The position numbers were made by a program, and so were the translations under genes. This document shows positions 24,700 to 33,447 of a stretch of DNA of 64,000 bases, piece after piece. Each line of letters begins with the position of its first letter. Position 1 is the first letter of the stretch. The stretch comes from Actinospineispora spinosispora DSM 44797 (lineage in GTDB: Bacteria > Actinomycetota > Actinomycetes > Mycobacteriales > Pseudonocardiaceae): NCBI RefSeq assembly GCF_000429025.1, contig NZ_KE386833.1, positions 138,582 to 202,581 on the forward strand, written 5' to 3'. A model generated the notes under the pieces. That model had not been told where the DNA came from and did no database searches. It worked only from the letters and a program-made list of their open reading frames with translations.

Positions 24700-27040
24700 G
24701 ACCCTGTCCGGGCCACTGCCCGGCGCCGACGAGTTCGCCAACATCGGCAGGCGGATCCCGAAGTTCGACGCCATCCACAAGGCCACCGGCCGGCTCAGGT
24801 TCGTCGGCGACGTCCGGCGGCCCGGAATGCTCGACGCGAAGGTCCTGCGCAGCCCGCACCCGCACGCGGAGATCGTCCGGATCGACACGTCCCGGGCGCT
24901 GGCCATCCCCGGGGTGAAGGCCGTGATCACCCACGCCGACGCACCGAGCCACCCGTACGGCCGCGAGTTCGCGCTGCCCCCGGAGTACATGCCGAGGGAC
25001 AACTTCATCATCCCGGACAAGGCCCGCTACGTGGGTGACGTCGTCGCGGCGGTCGCGGCGACCAGCGCCGACGTGGCAGCCCGCGCGGTGGCCGCGATCG
25101 ACGTCGAGTACCGGCTACTGCCCGCCTCGCTCGACGCGACCGAGGCGATCAAGCCGGGTGCCGCGCGCATCCACGACACCGTGCTGTGGGGCGAGGAACG
25201 CGACGAACCGCGCGGCAACGTCCTGCGCAAGGTGGAGATGGGCGTCGGTGACGTCGACGCCGGATTCGCCGAGGCCGACGTGATCATCGAGAACACGTTC
25301 AGGGTCCCCAAGCAGCAGCAGAGCCCGATGGAACGGCGCTGCATCGTCGTCGACCCGATGCCCGACGGCCGGCTCGAGATCTGGTGCACCACCCAGTCCA
25401 TCCATGGCCTGAGGCACAACCTGGCGCGGGCGCTGGGCGTTCCGTACAGCCGGATCAACGTGCACCAGTCGTTCCTCGGCGGCGCGTTCGGCGCACGGCT
25501 GGACATGAACGTCGACGAGCCGATCGCCGCGCTGCTGGCGATGAAGGCGGGTGCGCCGGTGCGCCTGCAGCTGACCAGGGAGGAGGACATGATGTCGACC
25601 AGCCGCCACCCGGCGACCGTGCGGCTGCGCACCGGCGCCCGCCGGGACGGCACACTCGTCGCCCACGAGATGGAGGCGCACGTCGACACCGGCGCGTACG
25701 CCTGCTCCGGCGAGTGGGTCACCAAGTGCATGGGCGGCTGGTTCATGTCCATGTACCGGGTGCCGCACCAGAGGTTCACCGGTCACGTCATCTACACGAA
25801 CACCCCGCCGGCCGCCGGATTCCGGGGTTTCGGGAACCCGCAGGCGAACGTGCCCATCGAGTCCCACATGGACATCCTCGCCGACCGGCTGGGGATCGAT
25901 CCGGTCGAGATCCGGCTGCGCAACTACATCCGTGAGGGCGACGCCTACTTCGCGCAGGGCCCGAACGTCATCGACCACATCAAGAGCTGCGGGGTCGAGG
26001 AGATCCTGACCTCGGGCGCGCATCGGATCGGCTGGGAACGGCGTGCCGAGTTCGCGGCGCGCACCGATGACCGGGTGCTCAAGGGGATCGGTCTCGGCCG
26101 GGCGTTCCACACCTCCGGGTGCGGCCAGGCCAACGAGGTGTCCGACATCCTGGAGTACGCCGGGTCCACGCTCAAGGTCAACGAGGACGGCACGGTCAAC
26201 CTGACCACCGCCCTGGTGGACATGGGCACCGGCAACCTGATGGGCCACGCGCAGATCGTCGCCGAGACCCTCGGCATCCGCGCCCAGGACGTCCTGGTCA
26301 ACAACACCGACACCGACTCATCGCCCTACGACGTGGTCACCCACGCCAGCAGGAGCACCTACGTCTCCGGGATGGTGGCCAAGCTCGCGGCCGAGAAGCT
26401 GCGCGACCGGATCCGGGAGCTGGCCGGGCGCATCCTGGAGGCCGAGCCGACCGACATCGAGCTCGTCGGCGGGCGGGCACAGGTGCGGGGAGCCGGCCGG
26501 TCGGTGAGCATCGAGGAGGTCGCCAGGACCGCGCAGATGCGCCAGTGGGGCACGATCATGGCCGAGGAGAGCCGCCGTGCCGTGACCACCGCATCGCACT
26601 TCACCTGCAAGTTCGTCGAGGTCTCTGTCGACACCGAGACCGGTACCATCACCATCGACCGGGTCGTCGCTGGCTCCGACGTCGGCCAGGTCATCAACCC
26701 GGTGCTGGTCGAGGGACAGATCCACGGCGGGGCCGCTCAGGCCTTCGGCTACGCGCTGATGGAAGAGATCCAGATCGACACCGAGACCGGGCGCACGCTC
26801 AACCCCGACTACCTGAACTACAAGATCCTCACCTCCCGGGACGCCTGCCGCGACTTCGAGGTGTTCTTCGCCGACACCTACGAGGACACCGGGCCGTTCG
26901 GCGCCAAGGGCATCGGCGAGTCGGCGAACAACGACGGCGCGAGCGCGGTGGTCAACGCGGTGGCCAACGCGATCGGGGTGCACCTCACCGATCTCCCGAT
27001 CACCCCGGAGAAGGTGTTGCGCGCGCTGGGCAAGATCTGA
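24692..27040 (+). CDS. Molybdenum hydroxylase large subunit (XdhA/CoxL family)
   Basis: A 782-aa molybdopterin-binding subunit. Family blocks: KATGRLRFVGDV, ARYVGDVVAAV, GGAFGAR, PAAGFRGFGNPQ and the catalytic glutamate in FGAKGIGESANN. The CO-dehydrogenase active-site loop with S-selanyl Cys is absent, so this is a hydroxylase of N-heterocycles or related substrates rather than CO dehydrogenase. With the hydantoinase, carbamoylase and NCS1 permease, a purine-, pyrimidine- or hydantoin-type substrate is likely. A xanthine assignment is not proven from sequence. The next gene starts 2 nt after the stop. Confidence 0.92.
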   Translation: MSETLSGPLPGADEFANIGRRIPKFDAIHKATGRLRFVGDVRRPGMLDAKVLRSPHPHAEIVRIDTSRALAIPGVKAVITHADAPSHPYGREFALPPEYMPRDNFIIPDKARYVGDVVAAVAATSADVAARAVAAIDVEYRLLPASLDATEAIKPGAARIHDTVLWGEERDEPRGNVLRKVEMGVGDVDAGFAEADVIIENTFRVPKQQQSPMERRCIVVDPMPDGRLEIWCTTQSIHGLRHNLARALGVPYSRINVHQSFLGGAFGARLDMNVDEPIAALLAMKAGAPVRLQLTREEDMMSTSRHPATVRLRTGARRDGTLVAHEMEAHVDTGAYACSGEWVTKCMGGWFMSMYRVPHQRFTGHVIYTNTPPAAGFRGFGNPQANVPIESHMDILADRLGIDPVEIRLRNYIREGDAYFAQGPNVIDHIKSCGVEEILTSGAHRIGWERRAEFAARTDDRVLKGIGLGRAFHTSGCGQANEVSDILEYAGSTLKVNEDGTVNLTTALVDMGTGNLMGHAQIVAETLGIRAQDVLVNNTDTDSSPYDVVTHASRSTYVSGMVAKLAAEKLRDRIRELAGRILEAEPTDIELVGGRAQVRGAGRSVSIEEVARTAQMRQWGTIMAEESRRAVTTASHFTCKFVEVSVDTETGTITIDRVVAGSDVGQVINPVLVEGQIHGGAAQAFGYALMEEIQIDTETGRTLNPDYLNYKILTSRDACRDFEVFFADTYEDTGPFGAKGIGESANNDGASAVVNAVANAIGVHLTDLPITPEKVLRALGKI

Positions 27041-27041
27041 C

Positions 27042-28055
27042 ATGACCACGCCCGGGCGGTCTCCGATCGGCGTGCTCCTGCCGGGGTGGGCCTCGGCGGA
27101 GCGGGGCGACGCCGACGTGCTCGCCGAGACCTGCCGCGCCGTGGTCCACGCCGACCGGCTCGGGTTCGGCACCGCCTGGTTCACCGAGCAGCACGCCCCG
27201 ATGTTCGGCGCGATCTCCGGCCGGATCGCGGCACCCCAGCTGCTGGTGGCGCACCTGGCCGGGATGACCGAACGGATCGGGCTCGGGACCGCGGTCCGTC
27301 TGGTCGCCGGAGCCGACCCGGAACGCATCGCCGAGGAGCTGGTGACGCTCGACCTGCTCACCGGCGGTCGCGTCCGCTATGGGATCGGTGCGGGATCCGC
27401 TGGCGAGGAAGGTGGCCCGGGGCCCAGGGAGGTTCGCCGGGCCGCCTTCCGCCGGACCGCCGGCCAGGTCGTCCACCTGCTGCGGTCCGGGGGAATCGGC
27501 CACGACCTGGGGTTGTGCATACCGGACCTGAGCTCGACGCTGCTCGTCGCCTCGGCCGACCCCCGGTCGGTCCAGCTGGCGGCACGCAACGGGCTCGGGT
27601 TCTTCGTCGGGATGTTCGGCGGGGCCCGGCACCGGCAGCTGGTGGCGGGGTTCCGCGCGGACGGTGGCACCGGCCAGGTCCGCGCGTCACGGCTGGTGTA
27701 CGTCGGGGAGGACGACCACGAGGCACGGCGAACGGCCGCGTCGGCGGCCGACCACTTCTGGCCCCGGTTCACCCCGCCCACCCCGGGCTGGCGAAAGAGG
27801 GTTGCCGAGGATCCGGGGCCGTGGTCCCTGGACGACGTTCGTGCCGAGCTGGGCTGGATCGTCGGCGGGCCGTCGACCGTCAGGTCCGCGCTGGCCCGCT
27901 ATGTCGAGGACTGCGGCCTCGACGGGCTCGACATCTGCTTCGACGTCCCGGGGCTGTCCGCGGAGGCAGGCGAGCGATCCATGGACCTGTTCGCTCGGGA
28001 GGTACTGCCGGGCCTGGAACCGGTGCTGGGCCGACGACCCGTCCTGGCCGGCTGA
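27042..28055 (+). CDS. LLM-class flavin-dependent oxidoreductase
   Basis: A 337-aa bacterial-luciferase-like TIM barrel. Supporting segments: IGVLLPGW, GFGTAWFTEQHAP, ERIGLGTAVRLV, DLLTGGRVRYGIGAG and a C-terminal IVGGPSTVRSALARYVE. Such enzymes use FMNH2 or F420. RutA of pyrimidine catabolism belongs to the same superfamily, so ring attack on a nucleobase is an attractive guess, but similarity at this level does not fix the substrate. It is the last gene of the NCS1-molybdenum hydroxylase operon and converges with the LacI gene. Confidence 0.82.
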   Translation: MTTPGRSPIGVLLPGWASAERGDADVLAETCRAVVHADRLGFGTAWFTEQHAPMFGAISGRIAAPQLLVAHLAGMTERIGLGTAVRLVAGADPERIAEELVTLDLLTGGRVRYGIGAGSAGEEGGPGPREVRRAAFRRTAGQVVHLLRSGGIGHDLGLCIPDLSSTLLVASADPRSVQLAARNGLGFFVGMFGGARHRQLVAGFRADGGTGQVRASRLVYVGEDDHEARRTAASAADHFWPRFTPPTPGWRKRVAEDPGPWSLDDVRAELGWIVGGPSTVRSALARYVEDCGLDGLDICFDVPGLSAEAGERSMDLFAREVLPGLEPVLGRRPVLAG

Positions 28056-28068
28056 ACCGCGACGCCGT

Positions 28069-29115
28069 TCAGCCCACCCGTCGGCGGATGTCCTCGGCGG
28101 CCACCAGCGATGAGGCGCGTACGACCAGCCGGGGAGGCAACGGTGGGAGGTCCACCGTCCGGCCCTCGATCATTCCGATGAGGGCGCGCGCGCCGCGCCG
28201 ACCCAGCTCGCCCACATCGATCCGGACGCTGCTGAGTGGCACCGGCAGGTGCGCGGCGATCGGGTCGTCGTTGTAGCCGACCAGCGCGACGTCGGCCCCC
28301 GGGGTCAGGTCGTGCTCGAGCAGTGCGTGCGCCGCGCCGATCGCGCTGTAGTCGTTGATCGCGAAGACCCCGGTCGGAGGCGGTCCTTCGGCGAGCACGC
28401 GGCTCATGGCCGCGTAACCGTCGTCCACCTGCAGCCCGGTCCGGACCACTCGCACCGACCCGGCGGCGCCCAGCCGGGTGTGGACGCCGTCGCACAGCCC
28501 GGCGATGCGGTCGTGGAAGGTCGGGATCCGGTCCGGCGTGCCGAGCACCACGATGTCGCGGTGCCCCTGGTCGAGCAGGTGCTCGGCGACCGCCTGACCA
28601 CCGGCGTACTCGTCCGCGACCACCGACGGATGGTCGGGTGGCCCCTGCCGGAAGACCGAGACCACCGGGAGCCGTCCGAACATGCCGTTGACCGGGCAGG
28701 GCTGCCCGATGAGTGAGTCGGCGAGCAGCAGACCGTCCACACTGCGGCCCCGGTAGGTCTCCAGCGCACCGAGCCGCACCGCGTCGTCGGAGCCGGTGGA
28801 CGTCACGACCGCGAGGTAGCCGGCGACACGCGCCGCGTCCTCGATGCCGGCGAACAGGGCCGCCATCGCGGCGTCGGTGATGGTCGGCACCAGCACCCCG
28901 AGCATCCGGGAGTGCCCACTGCGCAGCGTCGCGGCGGCATGATGGGGGCGATAGCCGAGCTCTGCGGCGACGGCGTGCACCCGTGCGATGGTCGCCGGGC
29001 TCACCCGATGGGCCTCGTCACGCAGCGCCCGGGAGACGGTGGACCGGTCCACCCCCGCCGCGGCCGCGACGTCGGCAAGGGTGACCGCGCCCGACCGTGA
29101 GCTCCCCGTCTTCAC
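28069..29115 (-). CDS. LacI family regulator
   Basis: A 348-aa LacI/GalR protein. The HTH (VTLADVAAAAGVDRSTVSRAL) is followed by the hinge (GYRPHHAAATLRSG) and a periplasmic-binding-protein-like effector domain (VGYNDDPIAAHLPVPLSSVRID). I place the start at GTG 29115, 7 nt after the MFS stop; there is only a weak ribosome site, and a longer frame continues into the MFS gene. It is the last gene of a nucleoside hydrolase-MFS-LacI operon and probably senses the nucleoside or sugar handled there. Confidence 0.85.
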   Translation of the reverse strand: MKTGSSRSGAVTLADVAAAAGVDRSTVSRALRDEAHRVSPATIARVHAVAAELGYRPHHAAATLRSGHSRMLGVLVPTITDAAMAALFAGIEDAARVAGYLAVVTSTGSDDAVRLGALETYRGRSVDGLLLADSLIGQPCPVNGMFGRLPVVSVFRQGPPDHPSVVADEYAGGQAVAEHLLDQGHRDIVVLGTPDRIPTFHDRIAGLCDGVHTRLGAAGSVRVVRTGLQVDDGYAAMSRVLAEGPPPTGVFAINDYSAIGAAHALLEHDLTPGADVALVGYNDDPIAAHLPVPLSSVRIDVGELGRRGARALIGMIEGRTVDLPPLPPRLVVRASSLVAAEDIRRRVG

Positions 29116-29122
29116 CGCCTCA

Positions 29123-30583
29123 TTATGACCTTGCCGGCACCGCGCCCTCTCGAACACGGCGCTCCTCGGCTTCGGCGGGGCGAGGAATGAAGAACGACAG
29201 CGCGAACGCACCGAGCAGGATGATCGCGCCCACCAGGAGCGCGGCGGCATATCCTCCTCGCGGGTTGCTCCCGCCGGACGCGAACGCCGTCTGGGCCGCG
29301 TAGATCACGATGAAGCTGAAGCCGGCACCGAGATTGAAGCCTGCGGTGTTCAGCCCGGGCAACGAGCCGGGTCTGACCGACGGCGACAGAACGACCCCGA
29401 GGCCGTTGAGCATGATGTTGGCCATCCCCGCGTACGTCACCCCGACCGCGATGGACAGCAGGAGGATCGCGCCCCTGGACACGCCGCCGAGTGTGAGGAC
29501 GAAGATCGCCAGAGCGACGACACTGCCCACGATGCCGACCCGAAGCATCAGGCGGTACCCGAGCGACGCCGCCAGCCTGCCACTGAGCGGACCGACGATC
29601 AGGCCCGCGATCGCGTACGGCGCGAGCATCCACCAGGAGACCTCCTCGGCGGTGAACCCGAGACCGACGGCCCTGTCCTGGGCGAGCGCCGGCACCACTC
29701 CGTTCATCACGGCGAAGACACCCGCCAGCGTCAGGAACGCGGTGCCGACCACCGCCCAGGTGGCGCGTTCCTTGAGCTGGGCCGTGGACACGAGCGGGTG
29801 CGGGCTCCGCGCCTCGGTCCGCCAGAGAACCGCGAACGACCCGAGCGACACCACGACGAGCAGCACCAGCAACCCGATGGGCATGTCGCCGAACTCGTTC
29901 ACCGAGACCAGCAGCGATCCGATCGAGAGGACGAACAGAGCCGAACCCGCCCAGTCCATCCTCGGGCGCTGAGCCGCCGTCGATTCGGGTGTCAGCAGGC
30001 GGGTCAGCGTCGCCGCCACGACGGCGACGAGCGCCATCGTCCAGAACAGCGACGGGTAACCGTAGTTCACAGCGAGATGACCTCCCAGCAGGGCATCGAC
30101 TCCGGCGATCCCGCCGTTCACCGCGGCCACGATGCCCATCAGGAGGCCGTACCTCTTCGGGCTGGGTACGAGGTCCCGCAGTATGACCAGGCAGATCGGG
30201 ATGATCGGGCCGGAAATCCCCTGCAGGAGACGGCCGACGAACAGAATCGCGACGTTCGGCGACAACGCTGCCACCACACTCCCGAACGCCATCACGGTCA
30301 GCATTCCGACCAACACCCGCCGCCTGCCGATGAGGTCGCCGAGTCGTGGCATGAATATGGAGAACAGTGCCGCGGAAGTGAAGAACGCCGACTGGGTGGC
30401 CGCTACCGCGTCATCCGATGCGTGCAGTTCTCGCGCCATCGTGACCAGCGCGGGGCTGAGCATGCTGGAATTGAGCTGGAAAGCGAGGATCGCCGAGAGG
30501 AAGGCGATCATGATTCCGGCTATGTCGCGTCGCCGCGGTGTAGTTGCGTCTGCTCCCACCGCGCTGTGGACAGCATTCATCAT
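29123..30583 (-). CDS. MFS transporter
   Basis: A 486-aa major-facilitator protein with about 14 hydrophobic segments. Motif A-like GDLIGRRRVLVG is clear, followed by GRLLQGISGPIIPI. The N-terminus (residues 1-20) is hydrophilic; the first helix starts at about 22 (AGIMIAFLSAILAFQLNSS). It sits between a nucleoside hydrolase (65 nt upstream) and a LacI regulator (7 nt downstream), which suggests nucleoside or nucleobase transport, though this subgroup also contains drug exporters. Confidence 0.85.
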   Translation of the reverse strand: MMNAVHSAVGADATTPRRRDIAGIMIAFLSAILAFQLNSSMLSPALVTMARELHASDDAVAATQSAFFTSAALFSIFMPRLGDLIGRRRVLVGMLTVMAFGSVVAALSPNVAILFVGRLLQGISGPIIPICLVILRDLVPSPKRYGLLMGIVAAVNGGIAGVDALLGGHLAVNYGYPSLFWTMALVAVVAATLTRLLTPESTAAQRPRMDWAGSALFVLSIGSLLVSVNEFGDMPIGLLVLLVVVSLGSFAVLWRTEARSPHPLVSTAQLKERATWAVVGTAFLTLAGVFAVMNGVVPALAQDRAVGLGFTAEEVSWWMLAPYAIAGLIVGPLSGRLAASLGYRLMLRVGIVGSVVALAIFVLTLGGVSRGAILLLSIAVGVTYAGMANIMLNGLGVVLSPSVRPGSLPGLNTAGFNLGAGFSFIVIYAAQTAFASGGSNPRGGYAAALLVGAIILLGAFALSFFIPRPAEAEERRVREGAVPARS

Positions 30584-30648
30584 CGATTCCTTCGAGCCCG
30601 TAGGATTGTGACGCTACTGCGACCGTTCGGTGCGTTCGCCGAGGAAGC

Positions 30649-31581
30649 TCAGGCGAGTGCGGTGATCGACTCGATCACGAGATCCCAGAACCTGTCGACG
30701 TCGAGTTCCATCGCGACATCGACGTTCGCGTCGCGGTTCAGCATGTTGTGCAGGTCGACACAGGTCGCGCCCGCCGTGTGCTCACCGGTCGTCTCGACGT
30801 CCACGTGGGCCCGCTGGATGGAGGCCACGGTCCGGTCGATCAGTATCGCCACGGTGATCGGGTCGTGGAGCGGCCCCTCCGGCATTCCCTCGACCTTGTT
30901 GTAGGTACCGCAGAAGTAGCGCAGCAGCTCGACACCGAACGCGCTGGTCCGGTTACCCACGTCCGCGATCCGCTTGATCACCTCTTCGGTGATCAGAGCT
31001 TGGTGGGTGATGTTCAGGCCCACCATCGTCAACGGCACACCCGACCGCAGGACGATGTCGGCGGCTTCCGGGTCGGCCCACGCGTTGAACTCCGGATAGG
31101 CGCCGACGTTTCCCCGGCCGGTCGACCCGCCCATCCAGATGATCTCCTTGACCCTGGACACCAGCTCCGGCCTCTCGGTGAGGAACGTCGCGATGTTGGT
31201 CAGCGGACCGGTCGGTACGAGTACGACCTGCTCGTCCGACCCGGTGATCGTGTCGGTGATCAGCTGGAGGGCGCCGCGTTCGTCGAGCGGGACGGTCGGC
31301 TCGGGCAGCTCCGGCCCGCCGAGTGCATTCTCGCCGTGAATCCAGGTCGCCGGGCGAGAGGGACGGTGCAACGGGTCGGCCGCACCCGCGGCGATCGGAA
31401 TTCCGTCCACTCCCGCGACCGTCAGTGCGATACGCGCATTGTGCGTCGTGTACTTCAACAAACCGTTTCCGCTGACCGTGGTGATGGCGCGGACGTCGAT
31501 CAAGGGATTTCCGAGTGCCAGCCAGATGGCGAATACGTCGTCGTGGCCGGGATCGCAATCGATGATGACGGGTACCGACAC
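30649..31581 (-). CDS. Inosine-uridine type nucleoside hydrolase
   Basis: A 310-aa nucleoside N-ribohydrolase. The Ca2+-binding signature DCDPGHDD lies at about residues 7-14; other family blocks are TVSGNG, ENALGG, LVPTGPLTNIA, MGGST and the C-terminal HDP of GPLHDPITVAIL. It cleaves the N-glycosidic bond of nucleosides to ribose and base. GTG at 31581 with GGAGG upstream is a strong start. It leads a leftward operon with an MFS transporter and a LacI regulator; its promoter carries the same 15-bp operator as the NCS1 promoter. Confidence 0.92.
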   Translation of the reverse strand: MSVPVIIDCDPGHDDVFAIWLALGNPLIDVRAITTVSGNGLLKYTTHNARIALTVAGVDGIPIAAGAADPLHRPSRPATWIHGENALGGPELPEPTVPLDERGALQLITDTITGSDEQVVLVPTGPLTNIATFLTERPELVSRVKEIIWMGGSTGRGNVGAYPEFNAWADPEAADIVLRSGVPLTMVGLNITHQALITEEVIKRIADVGNRTSAFGVELLRYFCGTYNKVEGMPEGPLHDPITVAILIDRTVASIQRAHVDVETTGEHTAGATCVDLHNMLNRDANVDVAMELDVDRFWDLVIESITALA

Positions 31582-31718
31582 ATTTCCTCCATGCTTTGAC
31601 GGTTGGTGCGGCAGCCAGCAGTGGTGCGGAATCAATTACCGAACGGCACCGACCGCGGGAGAATCGAGGGCTTGCCGGGCCGTGGCTGTTCCATATGGTG
31701 GCCAACGTGCCGGGCCCG

Positions 31719-31742
31719 TGTCAACAGTTTGGGATACCAAAA
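31719..31742 (-). promoter_or_regulatory. GntR-type operator with -35 box, nucleoside hydrolase promoter
   Basis: Read on the minus strand, TTTTGGTATCCCAAA (31742-31728), 3 nt, then TTGACA (31724-31719). Sequence and spacing equal those at 21159-21182. The surrounding 314-bp gap (31582-31895) has no gene that I can recognise; the GntR gene begins at its right end. Confidence 0.75.
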
Positions 31743-31895
31743 TCTGGCGCTCGTGCGCTCGCCGGCTCACCGGGGTGGGCGTCACGGCGGTCATCGGCGG
31801 GCGGAGCCGGGGCGGGCCGACCGTCGACGGAGGTCCCCGATCCGTGCGTTCCGATCTGCCAGACTGACGACCGAGAACGGAAGAGGTGGGTCGTG

Positions 31896-32591
31896 ATGCC
31901 GACCGGCGGCGCATCCGGGCACGATTCGGGACCTGCGAGCGAGCTGGCCGCCGCGCGGCGACGAGTGGTGTCGCAGCTTCGTCAGCTGGTGATCGAGGGC
32001 GCGCTCCAGCCTGGTGAGAAGGTCGTCGAGCGTGCGATCGCCGAACGTTTCGAGGTGTCCCGCAGTCCGGTGCGAGAGGCCGTCCGCACTCTCATCCATG
32101 AGGGCTTCCTGGTCGCCGAGTCTCCTCGTCGTATCGTCGTCCGTCGCCTGTCCCGCAAGGACGTCGAGGAGCTCTACGAGGTTCGTGAGGGCATCGAGAT
32201 GACGGCGACCGGTCTGGCTGCGCTGAAGGCGACCGGGAACGAGGTCAGGAGCCTTCACGAGCTCCTGGACGAGATCGCCGCGACCACCGACGAGGCCCGG
32301 CTGCATCGGCTCAACGCCGACTTCCACGTGCTGCTGACCCAGATGGCGGGCAACAGCTTGCTGAGCAGCATCGCCCACCCGCTGGAGGGTCGCCTACGGT
32401 GGCTCTACCAGCAGAACTCCGACTGGGAGCGGCTCCTCGCCGAACACCGGGCGATCGCTGATGCCGTCGCTTCGGGGGACGAGATCACCGCCCGCACGCT
32501 CGCGGTGAACCACGCGCGGTCGAGCCGCGCCCACACCCTTGCGGTGCTGTTCCCGGACGACGCGGGGGAGCGCGCGTCCGCCGGGTCGTGA
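31896..32591 (+). CDS. GntR family regulator (FadR/FCD subfamily)
   Basis: A 231-aa regulator with an N-terminal winged helix (LQPGEKVVERAIAERF, then SRSPVREAVRTLIHEGFL) and a helical FCD ligand domain carrying metal-binding-type residues (LNADFHVLL, EHRAIADAVASGD). AAGAGGTGGG lies upstream of the ATG at 31896. The palindromic 15-mer in its own upstream region, divergent to the nucleoside hydrolase, and again at the NCS1/hydantoinase promoter, is the kind of short palindrome this subfamily binds. It is therefore the prime candidate to coordinate nucleoside and ureide use. Convergent with the SDR gene. Confidence 0.85.
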   Translation: MPTGGASGHDSGPASELAAARRRVVSQLRQLVIEGALQPGEKVVERAIAERFEVSRSPVREAVRTLIHEGFLVAESPRRIVVRRLSRKDVEELYEVREGIEMTATGLAALKATGNEVRSLHELLDEIAATTDEARLHRLNADFHVLLTQMAGNSLLSSIAHPLEGRLRWLYQQNSDWERLLAEHRAIADAVASGDEITARTLAVNHARSSRAHTLAVLFPDDAGERASAGS

Positions 32592-32603
32592 CCAACGCGG
32601 TCG

Positions 32604-33344
32604 TCAGTTCTGGCGGGTGGGCCGGATGGTGATGTCGCCGATCTCGACGTCGTCGGGCTGTTCGACCGCGAAGGCCACGGCGCGGGCGACCGCATCGGGT
32701 TCGATGCCGAGTGTCTCCATCCGCTGTCGTGCCTCACTCCGGAGCCCGGGGTCCTCGACGTGGTCGAGCAGTTCGGTGCGCACGAATCCGGGTGAGATCG
32801 AGGTCGTGCGCAGGACACCGTCGGTGGACTCCTGACGCAGCGCCTCCAGCAGCGTGCGGACCGCGTTCTTGGTGCCGGCGTAGACGGCCTGGGTCGGAAC
32901 GATCTTGATACCCGACGTCGACACGATGGTCACGAGATGCCCTCGCCCCTGCCGGCGGAACACCGGCAGCGCGGCCGCGATCCCGTGAAGGACGCCGCGC
33001 ACATTGACGTCGATCATCGCGTCCCAGTCGTCGACGTCGAGTTCACCCACGGGAGAGGTTCTGGCGATTCCGGCGTTTCCCACCAGAACGTCGAGGCGCT
33101 CGAAACGCTCGACCGAGGTGGCGACCAGCCGCTCGAGGTCGGCGCGCCGGGTGACGTCGGTGGGTACCACCTCGGCGCGGCCGCCAGAGGAACGAATCCG
33201 TTCGGCCAGTGCGTCGAGCCGATCGGTGCGCCGTGCGCCCAGCACCACCGCGGCGCCCTGGCCGGCGAGCCGCAGGGCGGTGGCTTGCCCGATACCGCTG
33301 CTGGCTCCGGTGATGGCGACGACCTTGCCGCTGATTCCGGTCAT
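32604..33344 (-). CDS. SDR family oxidoreductase (YdfG-like)
   Basis: A 246-aa classical short-chain dehydrogenase. GASSGIG at about 13-19, NAG in VGNAGIA, catalytic Ser in STSG and Tyr/Lys in YAGTK are intact. Arg residues after strand 2 (LGARRTDRL) indicate NADP(H). Substrate unknown. It is divergent from a TetR gene with two strong operators in the 103-bp gap, so it is almost certainly under that repressor's control. An AGGTACCTCGATG-like start is plausible. Confidence 0.88.
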   Translation of the reverse strand: MTGISGKVVAITGASSGIGQATALRLAGQGAAVVLGARRTDRLDALAERIRSSGGRAEVVPTDVTRRADLERLVATSVERFERLDVLVGNAGIARTSPVGELDVDDWDAMIDVNVRGVLHGIAAALPVFRRQGRGHLVTIVSTSGIKIVPTQAVYAGTKNAVRTLLEALRQESTDGVLRTTSISPGFVRTELLDHVEDPGLRSEARQRMETLGIEPDAVARAVAFAVEQPDDVEIGDITIRPTRQN

Positions 33345-33363
33345 CGAGGTACCTCCCGCTACT

Positions 33364-33418
33364 AACCTGACAGTTGTCCGGTTGTCTCTTCCTCACGCTA
33401 CCGGACAAGTGTCCGGTA
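33364..33418. promoter_or_regulatory. Two tandem TetR operators
   Basis: Site 2 (33399-33418) is a perfect 20-bp palindrome: TACCGGACA, 2 nt, TGTCCGGTA. Site 1 (33364-33383) reads AACCTGACA, 2 nt, TGTCCGGTT with one mismatch between arms. Centres are 35 bp apart. Both lie between the divergent SDR (start 33344) and TetR (start 33448) genes. Confidence 0.75.
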
Positions 33419-33447
33419 ACCTGAGACCGTCCTGGGGAGGTGAGGAA

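Noticed and set aside
24692..27040. Carbon monoxide dehydrogenase large subunit
   Set aside because: The characteristic CoxL active-site Cys loop is not present; only the general molybdenum hydroxylase motifs are.
29115..29130. GGTCATAATGA at the MFS/LacI junction as a seventh copy of the TetR operator
   Set aside because: It is formed by the last codons and stop of the MFS gene and lacks the second arm.
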